64,000 nt of DNA from Hymenobacter nivis (GCF_006439025.1 NZ_RCYZ01000008.1:245912-309911), one strand, 5' to 3'; counted from the first letter of the stretch, positions 17,409-26,362 are shown. Notes: generated by a model not told the origin, from the letters alone. Numbers and translations are program-made.

Positions 17409-18071
17409 TCAGACCTTTAATTGGCAGATTACGGTTTCGCCGCCTTTTACTTTCTGGCCCAACTCCACCTTCACGTCGGCGTCGATGGGCACGAACAAAT
17501 CGACCCGTGAACCGAACTTGATGAAGCCGAACTCTTCGCCCTGGTTCACTTCATCTCCCTCATTCACGTACCACACAATGCGGCGGGCCATGGCTCCAGC
17601 AATCTGCCGGAAGAGTACCAGGGGCCCTGCGTCGCTGGCCACTACCACGGTAGTACGTTCGTTTTGGGTGCTGCTCTTGGGGTGCCAGGCCACCAAGTAG
17701 TTGCCGGGGTGGTACTTGAAGTACTTCACCATGCCCGAAATTGGGTTGCGCGTCACGTGCACGTTGATGGGTGACATAAACACGCTGATCTGCTTGCGCA
17801 TGTCTTCGAAATACTCGGGCTCGTACACGTCCTCAATTACCACCACCTTGCCATCGGCCGGGGCTAGCAGCAGGTCTTCGTGGGTGAAGAGGTGGCGGAA
17901 CGGGCTGCGGAAAAACTGGAGCAGCGCCAAAAATGCCACCACCGAAACCCCAGCGAAGATGCGGTTGAAGAGCACCGCCCCCCGGTTGAACTGATAAAGG
18001 GCCAAATTCAGGGCCAGCAGCACCAAAATGGTTACGAACAGGATGCGGCGGCCTTCTTTGTGTACTTTCAT
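17409..18071 (-). CDS. psd: Phosphatidylserine decarboxylase, short (type A) proenzyme
   Basis: The 220-residue protein decarboxylates phosphatidylserine to phosphatidylethanolamine at the inner membrane. Two N-terminal helices (about 9-26 and 35-54) precede the catalytic domain with PADGKVV, FMSPINVHVTRNP and HPGNY. The self-cleavage site is Gly-Ser in FIKFGSRVD (Ser about 188), which generates the pyruvoyl cofactor. Length fits the short Psd type common in Bacteroidota. cdsA, which makes the CDP-diacylglycerol used earlier in the pathway, lies 1.7 kb upstream, separated by the dehydrogenase gene. Confidence 0.95.
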   Translation of the reverse strand: MKVHKEGRRILFVTILVLLALNLALYQFNRGAVLFNRIFAGVSVVAFLALLQFFRSPFRHLFTHEDLLLAPADGKVVVIEDVYEPEYFEDMRKQISVFMSPINVHVTRNPISGMVKYFKYHPGNYLVAWHPKSSTQNERTTVVVASDAGPLVLFRQIAGAMARRIVWYVNEGDEVNQGEEFGFIKFGSRVDLFVPIDADVKVELGQKVKGGETVICQLKV

Positions 18072-18268
18072 AAATCACTGATTTTGACTGATCGGCCGTG
18101 ATTCCGCTGCTTCCAACGAGGCTAACCAAGGCAAAAAATAGGGCGGCTGGAAATGGCAGCCAGGACAAATTACGGTCAGAAACAGAAAAAGCACGGACCA
18201 AACGGCCCGTGCCTCTTGCTACAACGAAAAACAAGCAATAATGGCTTGCGGAATGGCAACTAATAAAA

Positions 18269-18307
18269 TTGACCGATAAATCAGTGAAATCACGGTTAAT
18301 CGGTCAA
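18269..18307 (-). terminator. Possible weak terminator after the dehydrogenase gene
   Basis: Inverted repeat TTGACCGAT/ATCGGTCAA with a 21-nt loop, 11 bp past the stop of the minus-strand gene and followed by TTTTATTAG. The long loop makes it weaker than the other terminators here. A second short hairpin (GCACGG/CCGTGC, near 18193-18214) lies further downstream. Confidence 0.45.
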
Positions 18308-18317
18308 AATCAATGGT

Positions 18318-19601
18318 TTAGTAGCCGCCGCGGAACTTGTAGGTCTGGGCTACCTTGTCGATGGCCACCACGTAAGCCGCGATGCGCAGCGAGATGTTGT
18401 ATTTCTGGCTCACGGCGTACACCTTCTCAAAAGCATCGGTCATGATGCGGTCGGCGCGCTCGGTCACCATCTGCTCGGTCCACTTGAAGCCCTGCTTGTT
18501 CTGCACCCACTCGAAGTAGCTCACCGTCACGCCGCCCGAGTTGGCCAGAATGTCGGGCACCACCGAAATGCCTTTTTCGTAAATGATGGGGTCGGCCGAG
18601 GCAGCCGTGGGGCCGTTGGCGCCTTCCACAATCAGCTTGGCCTTGATGTAGGGAGCGTTGTGCTCGGTGATAACGTCTTCCACCGCGGCGGGCACCAGCA
18701 CGTCCACATCCGACACGAGCAGCTCGTCGGCGTCCATCGGCACGGCCCCGGCGAAGCCTTCGAGGCGGCCGCCGTGGGCGTTCTTGTAGGCAATGGCCTC
18801 GTCGATGTTGATGCCGTTGTCGTTCCAGTAAGCCCCCGAAATATCGCTGATGGCTTTGATTTTCAGGCCCTTGTCAAATAATAGCTTCGAGGCCCACGAG
18901 CCCACGTTGCCGAAGCCCTGCACGGCGGCCGAAACTTCCGTGGGCTCCATGCCCAGCTTTTCGAGGGCGGCCAGGGTGGCCACCATCACGCCGCGGCCGG
19001 TGGCCTCGGTGCGGCCCAGCGAGCCGCCCATCACCAGGGGCTTGCCCGTGACGACAGCCGACGACGTCATGCCCACGGTCTTCGAAAACTCGTCCATCAG
19101 CCAGGCCATCTCGCGGGGGCCCGTGCCCATGTCGGGGGCCGGAATGTCGCGGTCGGGGCCAAACACGTCTTTCAGGGCCAGCGTGTAAGCGCGGGTCATG
19201 CGCTCAATCTCGCCGGCGCTCATCGTGGTCGGGTCGCAGATGATGCCACCCTTGGCGCCGCCGTAAGGAATGTCCACCACGGCGCACTTCCAAGTCATCC
19301 AGGCCGCCAGGGCCTTCACCTCGTCGAGGTACACGTTCTTATCGTAACGGATGCCGCCCTTCGAGGGCCCCAGAATCGTGTTGTGAATGACGCGGTAGCC
19401 CTCGAACACGCGCACCTTGCCGTTGTCCATCGTCACGGGGATGTGCACGATTACCTGCTTGTCCGGGGTTTTGAGGACGTTGTAGGTTTCTTCGTCGAGG
19501 CCGAGGATTTCGGCGGCCACATTGAAGCGGGACATCATCGACTCCAGCGGGTTTTCGCGGTCGAGGAGCGGGGCGGGTTCTTTATAAACGGTAGCGGCCA
19601 T
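18318..19601 (-). CDS. Glu/Leu/Phe/Val dehydrogenase (glutamate dehydrogenase type)
   Basis: The 427-residue enzyme interconverts an L-amino acid (most likely glutamate) and its 2-oxo acid with NAD(P). The substrate-binding domain has GPSKGGIRY, the catalytic-lysine motif DIPYGGAKGGI and the dinucleotide-binding stretch VQGFGNVGSWA. The C-terminal phrase DILANSGGVTVSYFEWVQN is typical of GDHs of this size. ATG 19601 gives MAATVYKEP; an upstream extension adds 30 residues of no family character. It lies between cdsA and psd but has no obvious functional link to them. Confidence 0.93.
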   Translation of the reverse strand: MAATVYKEPAPLLDRENPLESMMSRFNVAAEILGLDEETYNVLKTPDKQVIVHIPVTMDNGKVRVFEGYRVIHNTILGPSKGGIRYDKNVYLDEVKALAAWMTWKCAVVDIPYGGAKGGIICDPTTMSAGEIERMTRAYTLALKDVFGPDRDIPAPDMGTGPREMAWLMDEFSKTVGMTSSAVVTGKPLVMGGSLGRTEATGRGVMVATLAALEKLGMEPTEVSAAVQGFGNVGSWASKLLFDKGLKIKAISDISGAYWNDNGINIDEAIAYKNAHGGRLEGFAGAVPMDADELLVSDVDVLVPAAVEDVITEHNAPYIKAKLIVEGANGPTAASADPIIYEKGISVVPDILANSGGVTVSYFEWVQNKQGFKWTEQMVTERADRIMTDAFEKVYAVSQKYNISLRIAAYVVAIDKVAQTYKFRGGY

Positions 19602-19727
19602 GGTTGATAGGGGGGTTAATAGTAGGAGTGATTGGGTGGGAGGGAACGTTTTGCGGCGCGAAGGTACTGACTCCGGCCCATATACGAACAATTGTTAGTT
19701 TCGTGTTGCCCCGGCGGCGCTCCGCAA

Positions 19728-20693
19728 TTACCCCGCCAATAATTGCAGTAGAACTAGCACCGGCAGCACCAGCAGAAAGGCGTCGAAGCGGTCGAGCAGC
19801 CCGCCGTGGCCGGGCAGAAACGTGCCCGAATCCTTCACTCCCGCGCTGCGCTTGAGCATCGACTCGGCCAAATCGCCCAGGGGCCCAAACACGGCCACCA
19901 CGCCCGCCGCCACCAGCCGGTGCGTGAGCGGAATGTCGGGCACGAACTGCCCGAACGCCCAGCCCACCACCAGCGCCAGCAGGGCCCCGCCGGCCCAGCC
20001 CTCCCAGGTTTTGCCCGGCGAGATGGTGGGGGCGAGCTTGTGCTTGCCAAAGTTTTTGCCGGCGAAGTAGGCCCCCGTGTCGGCCGCCCACACCAGCAGG
20101 ATGAGGCAGAACACGTGGCGCGGGTCGTAGCGGCCGCCGTCGAGCGCAATCAGGCTCAAAAAACTCATCGGCAAGCTGATGTAGAGCAGCCCGCCGAGGG
20201 TAACGGCGATGTTTTGGAAAGGCTTTTGGTTGCCGGGCCACATCCAGATTTCGCGCAGCCACAGCGCCACCGGCAGCCCTAGGAACAGCAGCAGGAAGTG
20301 GAAGGCGCTGCTGCCCACGCCAAAGGCGAGGCCCGCGCTGCCGGCCAAGGAGCCGGCACCGGCCGGCGGCCCGCCAAACGTGCCGAACAAGCTGGGCGCC
20401 AGGGCCCGGCCCAGCAGCAGCGAAGCAGTGGTGATGCCGAACAGCCACGTGCCCGCCACGATGCCAATCCACTTGGCCGGTGCGTAGCCCCCGGCCCGCA
20501 TGATGCGGTAGAACTCCTTGAGCATCACGGCCTGCACCCCGGCAAAAAACAGCCCGAACGAAATAGGGCCCCCGTAGGTGCAGCCGATAAGCAACACTGC
20601 CGCAATGCTGCCCCAGACGACGCGCTGGCGCAAATTGCTGCGCACGCGCTTGGTGGGGGGCAGGGCGTCGGCGGGGGGCAGGTCGGGGTTCAA
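19728..20693 (-). CDS. cdsA: Phosphatidate cytidylyltransferase
   Basis: The 321-residue polytopic membrane enzyme makes CDP-diacylglycerol from phosphatidate and CTP. The C-terminal signature KDSGTFLPGHGGLLDRFDAF with upstream ADTGAYFAGKNFGKHKL and SPGKTWEG is diagnostic. About seven to eight hydrophobic segments precede it. The CPBP protease gene lies 39 bp upstream on the same strand and probably shares its transcript. The enzyme feeds the phospholipid pathway that ends with Psd (17409-18071). Confidence 0.96.
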   Translation of the reverse strand: MNPDLPPADALPPTKRVRSNLRQRVVWGSIAAVLLIGCTYGGPISFGLFFAGVQAVMLKEFYRIMRAGGYAPAKWIGIVAGTWLFGITTASLLLGRALAPSLFGTFGGPPAGAGSLAGSAGLAFGVGSSAFHFLLLFLGLPVALWLREIWMWPGNQKPFQNIAVTLGGLLYISLPMSFLSLIALDGGRYDPRHVFCLILLVWAADTGAYFAGKNFGKHKLAPTISPGKTWEGWAGGALLALVVGWAFGQFVPDIPLTHRLVAAGVVAVFGPLGDLAESMLKRSAGVKDSGTFLPGHGGLLDRFDAFLLVLPVLVLLQLLAG

Positions 20694-20732
20694 AAGCGGG
20701 AGGGAAAGGAGGGCAAGGGAATGAACGCCAAA

Positions 20733-21725
20733 TTACGGCATGGGTTGGCCAGGGCCCACGGCCACGCCCTGGCGGCTGACGGTGCGCATGAGGCGCGGGC
20801 TGTCCGGGGCCCCCATGCGCTGGCGCAGGCCCCAGAGCAGCGCGCCGGCCAGCACCGCCGAGGCCACCGCCATTGGCCAGGGCAGCGCCTCGGTGCTGTC
20901 GGGGTCGAAGGCCGTGTTCCAGCCGAAGGCGCCGCGCTGCACCAAGTACAGCAGTACCAATTGGAAGGCGTTGTTGGTGAAGTGTGCGGCCATGGGCACC
21001 AGGATGTTGCCGCTCCACTCGTATAAGTAGCCCAACACGAGCCCCAGCACGAAGCGCGGCACGAACCCAAAAAACTGGAAGTGGATGGCGCTGAAAATGG
21101 CCGCCGCCGCCCACACGCCCGCGTGCCGCGACCCAAACCAGCGCACTAGGTTCTGCTGGATGACGCCCCGGAACACCAGCTCCTCGGCCACGGCCGGCAC
21201 CACGGCAATGACGAGCACGCCCACCAGCAGCCGGCCCGCGGTGCCGAACTGCGTCAGGAACTTGGTGAGGGCCCCGGCCTGGTCCTCCTTGGCGCGGGCC
21301 CACAGCTCAAAATCGTGCAGAAACGCGGGGAAGTGCACATCCGCGTTCCACGCCACCAGCACCGACATGAGTGGCACAATAACCAGGATGAGGGCCCCCG
21401 CGGCCAGCGGCCAGCCCGCGCTGCCCAGGCGGCGCGGGGCGAAGTAGCCGGCCCACGGGGCCCCCACCACGGCGGGCATCAGGGCCGCGCCGGCCCCCAG
21501 CCCGGCCAGCGACAGGCCCTGCAGCAGCATGAGGGCGGCCCAGCCGTGGGGGCTGCCGGCGGGGTTGGCGCTAATTTGGGCGAAGCCGGCCAGCGAGTAG
21601 CCGTACACCTGCGTGGCGAGCACCAGGCCCACAAAGCTGCCCAGGCACAGGCCGGCGAAGGCCAGGCCCACCAGCACCAATATCTGCAAAAGCGGGTGCA
21701 TGGGGCGGGCGGGGAAACCTTTCAT
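20733..21725 (-). CDS. CPBP-family intramembrane metalloprotease (Abi family)
   Basis: The 330-residue protein has about eight hydrophobic segments. It carries the CPBP/Rce1-like motifs EELVFRG (Glu pair and Arg), FSAIHFQFFGFVPRF and a final H/N motif VPMAAHFTNNAF. Related proteins include prenyl-protein proteases and bacteriocin-immunity proteins; the bacterial substrates are mostly unknown. ATG 21725 (MKGFPARPMHP) is chosen over a TTG four codons earlier. It is placed immediately upstream of cdsA, a pairing I associate with Bacteroidota genomes. Confidence 0.9.
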   Translation of the reverse strand: MKGFPARPMHPLLQILVLVGLAFAGLCLGSFVGLVLATQVYGYSLAGFAQISANPAGSPHGWAALMLLQGLSLAGLGAGAALMPAVVGAPWAGYFAPRRLGSAGWPLAAGALILVIVPLMSVLVAWNADVHFPAFLHDFELWARAKEDQAGALTKFLTQFGTAGRLLVGVLVIAVVPAVAEELVFRGVIQQNLVRWFGSRHAGVWAAAAIFSAIHFQFFGFVPRFVLGLVLGYLYEWSGNILVPMAAHFTNNAFQLVLLYLVQRGAFGWNTAFDPDSTEALPWPMAVASAVLAGALLWGLRQRMGAPDSPRLMRTVSRQGVAVGPGQPMP

Positions 21726-21786
21726 GGCGGCGGGCAAGTTCGGGAGGTCGTAAATTTACCCCAGATTTAATTTAGGCTTGAGCGAG

Positions 21787-21823
21787 CGTCGTGCTGAGCT
21801 GGTCGAAGCAGCTCAGCACGACG
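21787..21823. repeat. REP-like palindrome (15-bp perfect arms, 7-nt loop)
   Basis: CGTCGTGCTGAGCTG (21787-21801) pairs exactly with 21809-21823 across GTCGAAG. The phrase TGCTGAGCTGGTCGAAGCA resembles the repeat at 15989-16079. It sits in the dusB leader, 24 bp before the start codon, and would form a strong hairpin in the mRNA. Confidence 0.8.
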
Positions 21824-21847
21824 TTCAAATCTAATCCCGCTATTCCC

Positions 21848-22843
21848 GTGGTCAACATAGGTCCCAACATCCAGCTTCCCGATTTTCCGCTTTTGCTCGC
21901 GCCCATGGAGGACGTGAGCGACCCGCCCTTCCGCGCCGTGTGCAAGGCCAACGGGGCCGACCTGATGTACACCGAGTTCATTTCGAGCGAGGGCCTCATC
22001 CGGGCCGCGGCCAAGAGCCGCAAGAAGCTGGACGTGTTTGATTACGAGCGGCCCATCGGCATCCAGCTCTTCGGCTCCGACGTGGAGACGATGGGCGAGT
22101 GCGCCGCCATCAGCACCGAGGCGGGCCCCGACCTCATCGACATCAACTACGGCTGCCCGGTGAAGCAAGTGGCCTGCCGCGGTGCGGGCGCGGCCCTGCT
22201 CCAGGACATTCCCAAGATGGTGGCCATGACCGCCGCCGTGGTGCGCCACACCCACCTGCCCGTGACCGTAAAAACTCGCCTGGGCTGGGACGAGGGTACC
22301 AAAAACGTAGAAGAAGTGGCTGAACGCCTGCAAGATGTGGGCATTGCCGCCCTCACCGTGCACGGCCGCACCCGCGCCCAGCTCTACAAGGGCGATGCGG
22401 ACTGGCGCCTCATTGCCAGCATCAAAAACAACCCGCGCATCCACATCCCCATCTTCGGCAACGGCGACATCACGACGCCCGAAAAGGCGCTGGAGTACAA
22501 AAACCGCTACGGCGTGGACGGCGTGATGGTGGGCCGCGCCAGCATCGGCTACCCCTGGATTTTCCGCGAAATCAAGCACTACGTGGCCACCGGTACCCTG
22601 CTGGCCCCGCCTACCCTGGAGGAGCGCGTGGCCATGTGCCAGATGCACTTCGACCGCAGCGTGGAGTGGAAGGGGCCCCGGGTGGGCATTTTCGAGATGC
22701 GCCGCCACTACGCCCACTACTTCCGCGGCCTGGAGGGCGCCAAGGCCTGGCGCACCCGCCTCGTGGAAGCCGAAACGCCCGAGGCGGTGTACGAAATCAT
22801 GGCCGAAATTGCCCGCAGCGAAGCCGTGCTGGTGGGGGCTTAG
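21848..22843 (+). CDS. dusB: tRNA-dihydrouridine synthase B
   Basis: The 331-residue FMN enzyme reduces uridines in the tRNA D-loop. The N-terminus has LLLAPMEDVSDPPFR. The catalytic Cys is in DINYGCPVKQVACRGAGAAL, the Lys/His site in VTVKTRLGWDEG, ALTVHGRTRAQLYKG follows, and FMN is bound around IFGNGDI and GVMVGRASIGYPWIFRE. I place the start at GTG 21848 (MVNIGPNIQLPDFPLL). A longer open frame reaches back through the REP-like palindrome, and translation of that repeat is unlikely. The stop codon overlaps the next palindrome. Confidence 0.93.
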   Translation: MVNIGPNIQLPDFPLLLAPMEDVSDPPFRAVCKANGADLMYTEFISSEGLIRAAAKSRKKLDVFDYERPIGIQLFGSDVETMGECAAISTEAGPDLIDINYGCPVKQVACRGAGAALLQDIPKMVAMTAAVVRHTHLPVTVKTRLGWDEGTKNVEEVAERLQDVGIAALTVHGRTRAQLYKGDADWRLIASIKNNPRIHIPIFGNGDITTPEKALEYKNRYGVDGVMVGRASIGYPWIFREIKHYVATGTLLAPPTLEERVAMCQMHFDRSVEWKGPRVGIFEMRRHYAHYFRGLEGAKAWRTRLVEAETPEAVYEIMAEIARSEAVLVGA

Positions 22844-22954
22844 TTGTCAGTTAGTTGTTGTCAGTTGTTAGGTGCAGGGGCAAGCATGAGTTATTTGCCA
22901 TGAATTACGTTCGCAACGGCCGCTGACAACTGACAACGAGCAACGAACAACTAA
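22840..22954. repeat. Palindrome built from TTGTCAGTTGTT words
   Basis: Arms 22840-22870 and 22924-22954 match at about 25 of 31 positions when one is inverted. Each arm is itself a loose tandem of TTGTCAGTTGTT-like words. The left arm includes the dusB stop codon; the right arm ends 8 bp before the histidine kinase start. A related element is at 42996-43074. Confidence 0.75.
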
Positions 22955-22962
22955 ACGCCTGA

Positions 22963-24171
22963 ATGATTACGATTTACGACCAGAAATCCCGCGTGAAGAT
23001 CTTGGTGGCCGTGGGGGCCCTGCTCATCGGGGCGGCCACGGTGGTGTACACCAACATCTTGGTGCGGCAGGTGGCGCGGCGCGAGCAGGAGCAGATTCAG
23101 CTCTACGCCAAGGCCCAGCGCTACATCGTGAACACGGAGGAGGAGGGCGGCCTCATTTTCGTGCAGGAGCAGATCATCAACGTCAACAAGACGATTCCCA
23201 TCATCTTCACCAACGAGGCGGGCCTCATCGGCGGGGCCCGCAACGTGGACCTGCCCCCCCACCTGGCCCCGGCCGACTCGGTGGCCCGCCTGCGCCACGA
23301 GTTGGCGCTGATGAAGGAGCGCCACCAGCCCATTGTGGTGGAGTACGCCGCCGGGGCCCGCGACTACATCTACTACAACGACTCGCACCTGCTGGCCCAG
23401 CTGCGCACCTACCCGCTGGTGCAGCTCGGCGTCATCACCTCGCTGGCCGTGATGGCCTACTTCGCCTTCAGCTACTCCAAGCGCTCCGAGCAAAACCGCG
23501 TGTGGGTGGGCCTGGCCAAAGAAACGGCCCACCAGCTGGGCACGCCGCTCAGCAGCCTGGTGGGCTGGCAAAGCTACCTGCGCGAGTCGGAGCGCTTTGC
23601 CAACGAGCCCATCATCGAGGAGCTCGGCAAGGACATTCGGCGGCTGGAAATCATCACCGAGCGGTTTTCCAACATCGGCTCGGTGCCGGTGCTCAATGAC
23701 GAGAACCTGCTGCAAGTGACGCGCAACGCCATCGACTACCTCCAGAGCCGGGTGTCGAAAAAGGTGAAGTTCACCATCGAAACCGACTTGCCGCTCGATA
23801 CCCCCGCCCGCGTGAACGTGCCGCTGTTTGACTGGGTGGTGGAAAACATTTGCAAAAACGCCGTGGACGCCATGGAGGGCCGCGGCTCCATCACGCTGCA
23901 CCTGCGCCGCGTGCGGGTGCGCCGCAGCTGGTACCGCCGCGCCGCCCCCGGCCGCCAGGTGGCCGTCGACATCACCGACACGGGCAAGGGCATTCCCAAA
24001 AACAAGCTCGAAAGCGTGTTTTTGCCCGGCTTCACCACCAAGCGCCGCGGCTGGGGCCTGGGCCTGGCCCTGGCCAAGCGCATCATCGAAAACTACCACG
24101 AGGGCCGGCTCTTCGTGAAGTGGAGCGAGATGGGCCGCGGCACCACGTTCCGCATCGTGCTGAACCAGTGA
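22963..24171 (+). CDS. Membrane histidine kinase (orphan)
   Basis: The 402-residue sensor kinase has two membrane helices (about 11-32 and 150-171) flanking an extracytoplasmic domain of about 115 residues. The phospho-acceptor H-box is GLAKETAHQLGTPLSSL (His about 190). The ATPase domain has the N-box VVENICKNAVDAM, G1 DITDTGKGIP, F-box GFTTK and G2 GWGLGLALAKRI. No response regulator is adjacent, and the LytTR regulator at 52094 is 28 kb away, so the partner is unknown. ATG 22963 lies just after the palindrome. Confidence 0.93.
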   Translation: MITIYDQKSRVKILVAVGALLIGAATVVYTNILVRQVARREQEQIQLYAKAQRYIVNTEEEGGLIFVQEQIINVNKTIPIIFTNEAGLIGGARNVDLPPHLAPADSVARLRHELALMKERHQPIVVEYAAGARDYIYYNDSHLLAQLRTYPLVQLGVITSLAVMAYFAFSYSKRSEQNRVWVGLAKETAHQLGTPLSSLVGWQSYLRESERFANEPIIEELGKDIRRLEIITERFSNIGSVPVLNDENLLQVTRNAIDYLQSRVSKKVKFTIETDLPLDTPARVNVPLFDWVVENICKNAVDAMEGRGSITLHLRRVRVRRSWYRRAAPGRQVAVDITDTGKGIPKNKLESVFLPGFTTKRRGWGLGLALAKRIIENYHEGRLFVKWSEMGRGTTFRIVLNQ

Positions 24172-24412
24172 GCGATAGCCCACGATAAACGATAAAACGG
24201 GAAAGATGTGACCGGCGGTTTCGGCGGCCTGGGGCCCATGCGCCTGTGGGGCCCCGGGGCGGGGCGCAGCGCGTGCTCAGGCGTGGGGCCCTGCGTAAAG
24301 GTGAGCCAGCAACAACGCAGTTTGGCACAGACTATTGTGGCATTCGGAGAGATTACCAAGATAAAAATTAACTATCCCGGGATGCCGGCGTAAGCTGGCC
24401 CATTCCATCAAA

Positions 24413-24438
24413 CCTCGCCACTAAGGCGAGGTATTTTT
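24413..24438 (+). terminator. Intrinsic terminator in the 306-bp gap after the kinase gene
   Basis: The stem CCTCGCC/GGCGAGG with loop ACTAA is followed by TATTTTTCC. It closes the gap 24172-24477. The rest of that gap holds GGGGCCC-rich sequence and an AT-rich stretch, and I see no gene in it. The gene at 24478 starts 40 bp further on. Confidence 0.75.
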
Positions 24439-24477
24439 CCATAAGCAAGCAGTTACTGCCTGCGCATACCGTTCGTT

Positions 24478-25473
24478 ATGAACCCTGATTATCCCACCCA
24501 ACTGGCACCGGCCTACGCCGCGCCGCACAAACGCATTTCCTGGGGCGCCGTATTTGCCGGGGCCCTGCTGGCCCTGGTTACCCAGCTCGGCCTGGGCCTG
24601 CTCGGCGCCGGCATCGGCCTGAGCACCATCGACCCCATGCAGGAGCAAAACCCGGTGAGCGGCCTCGGCACGGGCGCCATCATTTGGTACGGCATCAGCA
24701 CCCTGGTGGCCCTGTACGTGGGCGGCATGGTGGCCGGCCGCTTAGCCGGGGCCCCGCGCCGCGTGGACGGCCTGCTGCACGGCCTGCTGAGCTGGGGCCT
24801 GGTGACGCTCTTCACCTTCTACCTGCTCACCACGGCCGTGGGCGGCATCATTAGCGGCGTGGGCGGCGTGGCCGGCCGGGCCCTCACCGCCGCCGGCAGC
24901 GGCATTGCCGCCGTGGCCCCCAGGGCCGGCGAAGCCATCAAAGGCGAGCTGAAAGAGCAGGGCATCGACCTGAACGACGTGAAGCGCGAAGCCCGCGAGC
25001 TGCTGAACCAGACCGGCAAAGCTGAGCTCCAGCCCGGGGCCCTCGAAGGCCAGGCCCGTTCCGCCGGCCGCACCGCCAAGGCCGAAGCCGAGCAAAGCGC
25101 CTCCAACCCCGAGGGTGCCGGCGATAACTTCGACCAGCTCATCGACAACCTGACCTCGAAAGCCGAAAACATTGGCAACGCCGCCGACCGCGACGCCGCC
25201 GTGAACGTGGTGATGAAGCGCACGGGCAAGACCCGCGCCGAATCGGAGCAGATCGTGGATAATTGGATTTCGACCGCTAAGCAGGCCCAGGCCAAGCTGA
25301 AGGAAGCCAAGGACGCCGCCGCCCTCAAGGCCCGCGAAGCCGGCGATGCCGCCGCTTCGGGCTTGTCGAAGGCCGCCATTTTCGCCTTCATCGGCATGGT
25401 GCTGGGTGCCGCTGCCGCCGGTTTCGGTGGCCGCCAGGCCACGCCCGATGAGCGCTTGGTCGTCCGGGCCTAA
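24478..25473 (+). CDS. Membrane protein with helical linker, unknown function
   Basis: The 331-residue product has a short N-terminus (MNPDYPTQLAPAYAAPHKRI). Three hydrophobic segments follow at about 23-45, 63-85 and 98-125. A long, charged, Ala/Lys/Glu-rich helical middle (about 150-300) leads to a last membrane helix (IFAFIGMVLGAAAAGFGG, about 303-320). The N-terminal part resembles proteins annotated as PhnA-like or TIGR04086-type membrane proteins. The function is unknown. A strong terminator follows at 25488-25520. Confidence 0.78.
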   Translation: MNPDYPTQLAPAYAAPHKRISWGAVFAGALLALVTQLGLGLLGAGIGLSTIDPMQEQNPVSGLGTGAIIWYGISTLVALYVGGMVAGRLAGAPRRVDGLLHGLLSWGLVTLFTFYLLTTAVGGIISGVGGVAGRALTAAGSGIAAVAPRAGEAIKGELKEQGIDLNDVKREARELLNQTGKAELQPGALEGQARSAGRTAKAEAEQSASNPEGAGDNFDQLIDNLTSKAENIGNAADRDAAVNVVMKRTGKTRAESEQIVDNWISTAKQAQAKLKEAKDAAALKAREAGDAAASGLSKAAIFAFIGMVLGAAAAGFGGRQATPDERLVVRA

Positions 25474-25487
25474 CGATTTGTAGTTGA

Positions 25488-25520
25488 ACGGCCTCTCCGG
25501 CTCGGAGAGGCCGTTTTTTT
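25488..25520 (+). terminator. Strong intrinsic terminator
   Basis: The stem ACGGCCTCTCCG/CGGAGAGGCCGT with a 3-nt loop is followed by seven T. It lies 15 bp after the stop at 25473. Confidence 0.95.
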
Positions 25521-25586
25521 ACGCCCTTTTGGTTCGCTTTCAATTGCTTTCCCTTTTTATTTCATCCTCTTCCCACCCATTTTCTC

Positions 25587-26264
25587 ATGGCTACTTTTTC
25601 GTTTTCGCGGCTCTCGGGGCCCTATTTGTCCGCCGCCTTGCTTGGGGCCGCGCTATTTGCCAGCAGCTGCGCCAGCCTCAACCAACAGAAGGAGGAAGGC
25701 AAAAACTTTAAGGAGTGCGAGTTCAAGCTGCAATCCATCGAGCAGGCCACGCTTGGTGGCGTGGACGTAACCAACGTGCGCTCGGCGGCCGACCTGAGCG
25801 GCGGCGACCGCGCCCGCATCGTGGCCGCCTACGCCACCGGCTCGCTGCCCCTGAACATGCGCGTGAACCTGCAAGTAACCAACCCCAACAATGAGGTGGC
25901 AGCCCTCAACGCCTTGGATTACAAGATTATGCTTGACGGCAACGAGGTAGCCACCGGCGCCACCACCCAGCGCATCGAAGTGGGCCCCAACAGCACGGCC
26001 ATCGCCACGGTGCCCGTGAACGCCGACGTGCGCAAGGCCATTGCCGACGGCGGCCTGGAGTCGGTGGGCAACTTTGCCCTGGGCCTGGCCGACCGCAACC
26101 GCCAGCCCACCCGCGTGACGATTGCCATCCGCCCCACCGTGAAGATCTTCGGTACTACCATCAAGCGCCCCGGCTACATCACCGTCGAGAAAGACGTGAC
26201 GGCCCGCCAGCTCATCAACGAGCGCGCCACCCGCCCCGACTCGCTGCGTGCCCCGCGCCCGTAG
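25587..26264 (+). CDS. LEA type 2-like lipoprotein
   Basis: The 225-residue product has a lipoprotein signal (Cys at about residue 28 in FASSCASL). Its soluble domain includes LPLNMRVNLQVTNPNNEVAAL, then a 'GNEVATG' turn and PNSTAIATVPV. This matches the water-stress/LEA-2 (Ig-like) fold often found in bacterial lipoproteins. It would be anchored in the envelope; no partner is evident. A converging terminator at 26285-26339 closes it. Confidence 0.8.
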   Translation: MATFSFSRLSGPYLSAALLGAALFASSCASLNQQKEEGKNFKECEFKLQSIEQATLGGVDVTNVRSAADLSGGDRARIVAAYATGSLPLNMRVNLQVTNPNNEVAALNALDYKIMLDGNEVATGATTQRIEVGPNSTAIATVPVNADVRKAIADGGLESVGNFALGLADRNRQPTRVTIAIRPTVKIFGTTIKRPGYITVEKDVTARQLINERATRPDSLRAPRP

Positions 26265-26284
26265 GGGCCCCAGCCATACTTGGT

Positions 26285-26339
26285 AAAAGCAACAGCCGTT
26301 CCACTGGCCCAATTGGCTAGCGGAACGGCTGTTGCTTTT
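26285..26339. terminator. Bidirectional terminator with 18-bp perfect outer stem
   Basis: AAAAGCAACAGCCGTTCC (26285-26302) pairs exactly with 26322-26339. A smaller GCC-AATT-GGC hairpin lies inside the loop. It lies between convergent genes and has T or A runs at both ends. Confidence 0.92.
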
Positions 26340-26362
26340 TACTGAAAACGGCTAGATAAAAA

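Noticed and set aside
22951..24183. Minus-strand open frame of about 410 codons opposite the histidine kinase
   Set aside because: Antisense shadow; the kinase has all diagnostic motifs on the plus strand.
24208..24393. 61-codon open frame in the gap after the histidine kinase
   Set aside because: No family, odd composition, and reads through GGGGCCC-rich non-coding sequence.
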